The position numbers and the translations under genes are program-made. Positions 59,092-64,000 of a stretch of DNA of 64,000 nt are shown piece after piece. Position 1 is the stretch's first letter. Every line of letters begins with the position of its first letter. Source of the DNA: Batkoa obscura. Taxonomy: Eukaryota > Entomophthoromycota > Entomophthoromycetes > Entomophthorales > Batkoaceae. The DNA lies in the NCBI GenBank assembly GCA_030770535.1, contig JASVEC010000012.1, positions 1-64,000 of the forward strand, given 5' to 3'. The notes beneath the pieces are model-generated. The model saw nothing but the letters and a program-made list of their open reading frames with translations. It was not told the DNA's origin and made no database searches.

Positions 59092-59790
59092 ATGGAGGAG
59101 TTTTATCAGCAAAAGTTAAAAGTATGGGAAGAAGAGATCGATCGTATGGGAGAAGAAAGCAACGAGTTTATTAAAGATAATAAATTAACTGAAGATAAGT
59201 TTGATAAATCAGAAGAAAAAGTAAGCATCCTTTCCTTAAGATTTTATTAGTTTACGTTTATTTTTAGATTGCAGAATGCATGGAAGGAATCAATAAAACA
59301 GCAAGGAATATGGCAAAAATAGAAAAGCTAGTTGATACAATACATGATGAATTAGTATTCTGCAATGAAAAATTTATCGAACTTAAAAATCAGTTTGAAA
59401 AAGTTCAAATAGAATATAGTCAAAAAAGAGATTCAAACTATTTAAATTATGTTAAAAGGTATGCAAATAACCGTTATCATTATTATTTATAACCTTATTT
59501 TAATTTAGTATTGATTTTCTTTCTTCAAAAATTAAAAAACTGATAAAATTACAAAACATAATTAAAGATAAATTTAATCCTAATGAAGATAATTTGCAGG
59601 TAAACAAACATATAAGATAGCATATTTACTAATACATGTTTATTAGTTTAACGATCTTGATTCAGATTTAGATGAGATATTTATGTTTTATGAAGAGAGT
59701 ATGCTACTAAGTGGTTTGATAAAGAAAGGAGTAAATAAGGATAGCCGAGTAAATACTACATATGGTTGGGATTATATAATTAAAGAATAA
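59092..59790 (+). CDS. Coiled-coil protein, function unknown
   Basis: Four exons (59092-59220, about 59269-59458, about 59510-59599, about 59646-59790) give about 184 aa. Nearly the whole length is predicted helix with heptads (FYQQKLKVWEEEIDRMGEES, IHDELVFCNEKFIELKNQFE). The most conserved-looking stretch is YLNYVKSIDFLSSKIKKLIK. No known domain was recognised by eye. It could be a kinetochore, spindle or vesicle coiled-coil subunit, but I cannot choose. It starts 136 bp from the divergent Rpc11 gene. Confidence 0.6.
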
Positions 59791-59800
59791 GCTATCAAGT

Positions 59801-59826
59801 AAAATAAAATAAAATAAAATAAAATA
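59801..59826. repeat. Short (AAAAT)n repeat
   Basis: Five to six AAAAT-type units in the 3' flank between the coiled-coil gene and the Nudix gene. Confidence 0.8.
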
Positions 59827-59879
59827 AGATAAATGAAATAAAACATAACTTTATTTAATAAATACAGTAAATATTTGAG

Positions 59880-60698
59880 CTATTCTTTTGCACGCATTTG
59901 ATACAAAGTATAAGCAGAAAGGATTTTTATATCATTTGTTTGATTTAAAGCTTCAGAGATAGGCATTAATTTTAACGTAATTAATTCCCCTTCTTTTCGT
60001 AAACCAGTGAGTTTGTTATTAATAGCGTTCAATTCTTCTCTTTTTAATATTAGTTTTGTAAAAAAGAAATAAACTTTTTCATCTAATAATCCTGGAGAAG
60101 TATAATGCCCTTGCTTATTTAATAGTCTTAGCTCCTCATTTTTAATTTTGAGTCCAGTTTCTTCTTCGACTTCTTGAATTGCTTTTACATGTAAGTTATC
60201 TTCTTCATCAAGCATCCCAGCTGGTAATTCTAATAAGCTTTCTTCTCCAGCTGCTAATCTTGGTTGACTTGTTAGTAGAATATACCCTTCTTTACCTATG
60301 CTTATATCTTCTTCGCAAGTTAATAATATTAATGTGCTAACTGAGTTTCCTCGCTATTGTAAATAATAATTAGTAAATATCATCAAGCTGTATCGAATTA
60401 CCAGTAAAATAATCCCAGGAATTTTAGCATCATTTTCTAAACTTACAGAATCTATTTTTAATTTAATAAACCCAATTTTATCATTTTTAAATTTATCAAT
60501 TGCTTCAATCATAATTTTATTGATCTTTACAGTCGAAGGATTCATTTGATTTAATTTGCTATAAAGTTCTTGAAAAGGTTTAAATTTTTGAATCAATGGG
60601 TATTCCTCCTTCTTTATCTGTTGGTTAAATTGTATTGATATTTCTTGCATTTTACTAATACTTTTACTCCTACCTAATAATAATTTGTTAAAAAACAT
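59880..60698 (-). CDS. Nudix hydrolase (ADP-sugar pyrophosphatase, NUDT14-like)
   Basis: Two exons (60698 to about 60402, about 60355 to 59880) give about 255 aa. I chose the ATG at 60698 because an earlier in-frame ATG at 60818 would run into the divergent SMN gene; the leader MFFNKLLLGRSKSISK is basic and may target mitochondria. KIPGIILLRGNSVSTLILL and PAGMLDEEDNLHVKAIQE lead into the Nudix box, EVEEETGLKI. In the box the usual Arg of REUxEE is Gln, and the preceding Glu is Asp; the catalytic EE pair is kept. The layout resembles plant-type NUDX14 ADP-sugar pyrophosphatase. The substrate is inferred only. Confidence 0.72.
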
Positions 60699-60760
60699 AA
60701 AATCCAATTTTTGTTTTAATTCTCTTTTTACACATTCAAGCAACTTTAAATTAATTGAAT
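60699..60760. promoter_or_regulatory. Short divergent promoter, Nudix / SMN
   Basis: Only 62 bp lie between the chosen divergent starts, so the two genes must share promoter elements or initiate inside each other's 5' region. No clear TATA box is assigned. Confidence 0.4.
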
Positions 60761-61861
60761 ATGGGAGATATCGAAGATTTAGAAGAGCAATTATTAAAGG
60801 AAATGAATGAAGTAACAATTAAAATCAATAATTATGACATAATATAACGTTTAAAGGATACTATTGGAAATGTCAACTTAGAACCTGAAACTAAAACAAA
60901 CTATGATCAAGTAGAGATAACTAAAAACGAAAAATATTATAAAGAAGAAATCGAACAGGAAGCAAATCAAGATGAGCAGGGTTCTAATGATAACGAAGAG
61001 GAAATTGAACTAAAACAAGGAGAACAGCCAGATTTCCAATCTTTTGATATACAGCTTCATAATAAAGACTTTTGGGATGATTCGGCATTAATTGCAGCTT
61101 GGGACGAAGGTGTTAGACAAAGAGATGTAAATTTCATTTGATATATGCTATAATTTTTTATTCTTACGGTAATTTTATTTCAGGAGATGAAGAATAATAA
61201 AAATTCTAATAATCAGGTTGAAATCGAAATTGAAAGGTATAAGCCTAATATTTTATTTTGTTTGTAATTTATATTAACAATTTAGTGAGGTATTGATTAA
61301 GTCAAGTTAATTATTATATAATTGAATAAGCTCTTTATATAGAAAATCGAAGAAACTAATAATAAAGGTAACATAATCCAACTATTGGAATATAAACTAA
61401 TATAAGATAGGTCGTAAAGCTACTTTTAGTAAAAAGATAACAGGAGATATTGAAACAGGGGTAAAAAAGAAAGTAAAGAAAAGTGAAAATGTAAATAATT
61501 AAGTCCTATTATTAAATTTATTCTAATTTAGTTTTTAGAATAAAATAGATAGCACTGAAACCCAAGGAGCTAGTACAACTATGGTAAAAATTTCTTTGAA
61601 AAACGATTTAACCTTTATTAAAATTTTTAGCCCGTTTTTCCTCCTGTTTCGTTTCCAGTTCTAAACGGTCAAAGTATAATTATAAAAAAGATTTTATAGT
61701 CAGCTTATAACTATTTATTAGGGTCTCAACAAGACGTTGATTTGGAAAACCTATTATCTTCGTGGTATTTTGCAGGTTATTACTCTGGCCTGTATCAAGT
61801 AACTTTTTTCGTTTCAGTTTTTATATTGTTTATTTTATTTTAGGCAAAATACCATAAATGA
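60761..61861 (+). CDS. SMN1: Survival motor neuron protein (SMN), Tudor-less
   Basis: About ten small exons from ATG 60761 (first exon 17 codons) to TGA 61859-61861 give about 225 aa. Near residue 95 is the Gemin2-binding motif FWDDSALIAAWDEGVRQRD. The end is a YG box, DLENLLSSWYFAGYYSGLYQ, which drives oligomerisation. In between are acidic, lysine-rich and PVFPPVSFP proline segments. No Tudor domain is seen, as in fission yeast Smn1, unlike animals. SMN assembles Sm rings on spliceosomal snRNAs. The tiny exons explain why no long ORF shows up here. Confidence 0.85.
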
Positions 61862-62779
61862 TTAATCTAATCAAAAAATAGGGTATACATATACTAATGC
61901 TTAATTTGTAGGGATTATGTAGCTTAAAAGTTTGTTCAAATTATCCATTTCGTCTATTTAACTTATAATAAATAGCATAGATGTATATAATGCCAAAGGG
62001 TAGTTCGTATTAATGATATTGCTAAATCAAAACAGCTTACTTTTCATGATTATTTATAATTTATTGTCGTTATTAAATTTATGTTATAAATTTTAAACCT
62101 ATTGAGAACAATCATCTTTTTTTACATATCGAATAGATTATTAATAAACATGCTATAAAAGTAATGTTTCAGTTATAACAATTTTTAATATAATGTTGAA
62201 CTTTAGTGTTATATACAATGAATATATTTTTTAATATACCATTTTTAACAATTTTTGAATTTTTTTTTGAATTTTTTTTAAAACAAGCTAGTTGAACCAG
62301 ATTTTATAAATGTTTTAATGATAATATGATATAAAAAATAAAATAAAAGACGCACTCTGTAATTGAGTATTGATCCTTAATAAAGTTTTGAAGTAAAATA
62401 TCTTTTTATGGGGGTGTTTTTTTTGGTTTCATCACTTTTTCCATTTTTTAAGCGCTATTTAAGTGGGAAAACTGCTAGTAAAATTCTCAAACAAAAAAAT
62501 ACATCCCCTTATCTTGTTTTTAAATTTTGTATTTAATATATCTTTTATTCATTTAATTTAATGATAAATAATTTATTATATAAATTAATTTGACCTTTTT
62601 TATTATGGATGAAGTAAAATTTACAAATAAACAAAATTAAGATGCAAAAAGTAGATGATATTAATAGCTATTAATGAGTTAAGGGCTTATTTAAGCAACA
62701 GTACAAACAAGGGCATAGATACCAGATGCTACAAAAGCCTTTGATATCATTGATACTACTATATAATTCGAATATTAAA
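61862..62779. other. Intergenic with one MITE-like element
   Basis: 918 bp between convergent gene ends. Apart from MITE-like copy 10 it is unique AT-rich DNA with no gene. Confidence 0.5.
62408..62512 (-). mobile_element. MITE-like element, copy 10
   Basis: About 105 bp in reverse orientation, from ATGGGGGTGT to ACATCCCCTTAT, with the TTTAAGCGCTATTT core. Confidence 0.8.
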
Positions 62780-64000
62780 TTATTGTATTTTGATCCAATT
62801 TAGCATTGGAATATTAGCTAATGCATTGAAAGCGCTCATATTGGTATAAGATACGGCAGGAGTGGTGAGTAGCAAAGGGGTGTTTAGTTTAAAATCAATA
62901 GTTGTGTGTTTACTTATTAAATCAAAATCATTAATCTTAATTGCCTTAAGTTTTGGAAATAAAAATAAAAAGGAAATAAACTGCTCATATGAAGGATGGT
63001 AAAAATCAATTGTAATTTGTTTTATGAAGTTGCATTTATATAATTGAGACTCTGTTTTACAATTACCACTATTTCTTGAGCTAGGAATTTGAATAATGTC
63101 CTTATTATCAAAGTTTAAATAATTGATATGAATAGTTTGAATGTTGGATAGCATAAGGACTAATTTTAACTTTTCCATCGTTAATTCATTAAAACATACT
63201 TCTTTTAATGTTGGTAAATTGATTAAATGATATTTGGTTGAACTGATTATATCAAAATAGCCTAAACTGACTGTATTACCGCTTTCAATTAATTTTATAT
63301 TATTGTTAGTTGCATTAAATAAAGAACCCGAAGTATCTATTAATTTCGCACTTTTTAAATTACTCAAACTCCCAAGACAATTGATATTGAAATTTAAATA
63401 AAAGTCACCTTCAATTATTAATTCCAAATTTGAACTAAAATTTATATTATATTTATACTCCTTTGGTATAATAATATGTCTATTAAACCTCAAATGTAGC
63501 ACTTTTAAGTTACAAAATTTTGTTTTGATTGTAGCCAATCCATTAATATTTAAATACCCATCAGAGCACAATTTAAATATCTTTAATTTATTAGGATTTA
63601 AATATTTAACTATACTTTCTAAATCTCCACAATAACTATTAATTTCAATCATTTCAAGTCGGTATAAAGAAGTCTTAAATTGTTCAAATAGTTGACAGCA
63701 GTCATCATTACCTGATGTATTAACAATCATCTTCCTTAAGTTCACCAGGTTGATGTCCATTTTATTGTTTAATTTATCAACAGCATTCTTGTTAAATTTT
63801 GGTGTATTGTTACTATAGCTTAGAGTTAAGATGTTAGGACAATAACTTAAATATTCCACATTATCATCATTTATACTCAAATGTCTCATTATTAGTCCAT
63901 TTTTTTTAATAAAATCCTCTTGGTATTTATTATACTCCTTAATTTCATAATGACTATATATTGAATAAGTTAAATTGTATTTAATAGCATCGTTTATAGT
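62780..64000 (-). CDS. Leucine-rich repeat protein (F-box/LRR-like), runs off the window
   Basis: The open frame runs from a stop at 62780 without break to the right edge, so the start lies beyond 64000; 406 residues are visible. The first visible ATG at 63889 is probably internal. LRR-like strands recur: LKVLHLRFNRHIIIP, NLELIIEGDFYLNFN, NLKSAKLIDTSG, LKEVCFNELTMEKLKLVLML, LKAIKINDFDLI. Such RNI-like proteins often begin with an F-box and act as SCF substrate receptors; the F-box would lie outside this window, so that role is inference. Confidence 0.7.
   Translation of the reverse strand, partial: TINDAIKYNLTYSIYSHYEIKEYNKYQEDFIKKNGLIMRHLSINDDNVEYLSYCPNILTLSYSNNTPKFNKNAVDKLNNKMDINLVNLRKMIVNTSGNDDCCQLFEQFKTSLYRLEMIEINSYCGDLESIVKYLNPNKLKIFKLCSDGYLNINGLATIKTKFCNLKVLHLRFNRHIIIPKEYKYNINFSSNLELIIEGDFYLNFNINCLGSLSNLKSAKLIDTSGSLFNATNNNIKLIESGNTVSLGYFDIISSTKYHLINLPTLKEVCFNELTMEKLKLVLMLSNIQTIHINYLNFDNKDIIQIPSSRNSGNCKTESQLYKCNFIKQITIDFYHPSYEQFISFLFLFPKLKAIKINDFDLISKHTTIDFKLNTPLLLTTPAVSYTNMSAFNALANIPMLNWIKIQ

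Overview
The window is the left end of a nuclear chromosome from an AT-rich fungus. It opens with about 1.3 kb of CCCTAA telomeric repeat, passes through roughly 2.3 kb of subtelomeric repeats, and then carries about 32 protein-coding genes. These are broken by short GT-AG introns, mostly 42-60 bp, with GTAA(T/G) donors and TAG acceptors. A fungus is indicated by a DASH kinetochore subunit (Ask1-like), QCR10, MRH4-like and HPM1-like proteins. A respiring mitochondrion is implied by QCR10, MIX23 and an EngB-type mitochondrial GTPase. SMG9-like, LST2-like and SMN genes, together with Asn-rich proteins, suggest an early-diverging (non-Dikarya) lineage; an Entomophthoromycotina-like fungus would fit. 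That placement is inference, not proof.

Layout. 1-1296: telomere, with variant repeats on its inner side. 1297-3582: five LTR-like or MITE-like repeat types in tandem and inverted order, including a palindrome of about 280 bp. 4153-16.5k: UDP-glycosyltransferase, QCR10, a seven-exon gamma-tubulin complex component, a small basic protein, fimbrin divergent from an EH-domain protein, an EngB GTPase, and an unrecognised helical protein at 16.5-17.4k. 18-26k: LST2-like protein, DHHC palmitoyltransferase, primase large subunit, AN1 zinc-finger protein (CUZ1). 26-31k: mostly non-coding, with ribosomal proteins eL31 and eS21. 31-45k: Dhr1 RNA helicase, TRAPP subunit Trs31, Mrh4 helicase, a lipase-fold protein lacking its nucleophile serine, MIX23, HPM1 divergent from SBDS. 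44.5-49k: two tandem DUF202 proteins, a TMEM97/EXPERA protein, a Sel1-repeat protein with a CaaX tail. 49-52k: Ask1 with an internal repeat array. 52-55k: a gene-poor stretch with nested LTR-like and MITE-like insertions. 55-64k: SMG9-like, eIF3k, Rpc11, a coiled-coil protein, a Nudix hydrolase divergent from SMN, and an LRR protein running off the window edge.

The genes are housekeeping and mostly unrelated. Some divergent neighbours share a theme: HPM1/SBDS (60S ribosome) and fimbrin/EH protein (actin patch and endocytosis). The most novel material is a family of about 100-bp inverted-repeat elements (ten copies here), the nested repeat fossils, and a few proteins with altered active sites or architectures (dead lipase, Tudor-less SMN, repeat-expanded Ask1, Sel1-CaaX protein). 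I did not find a bacterial-style defence system, CRISPR array, rRNA or a convincing functional tRNA.
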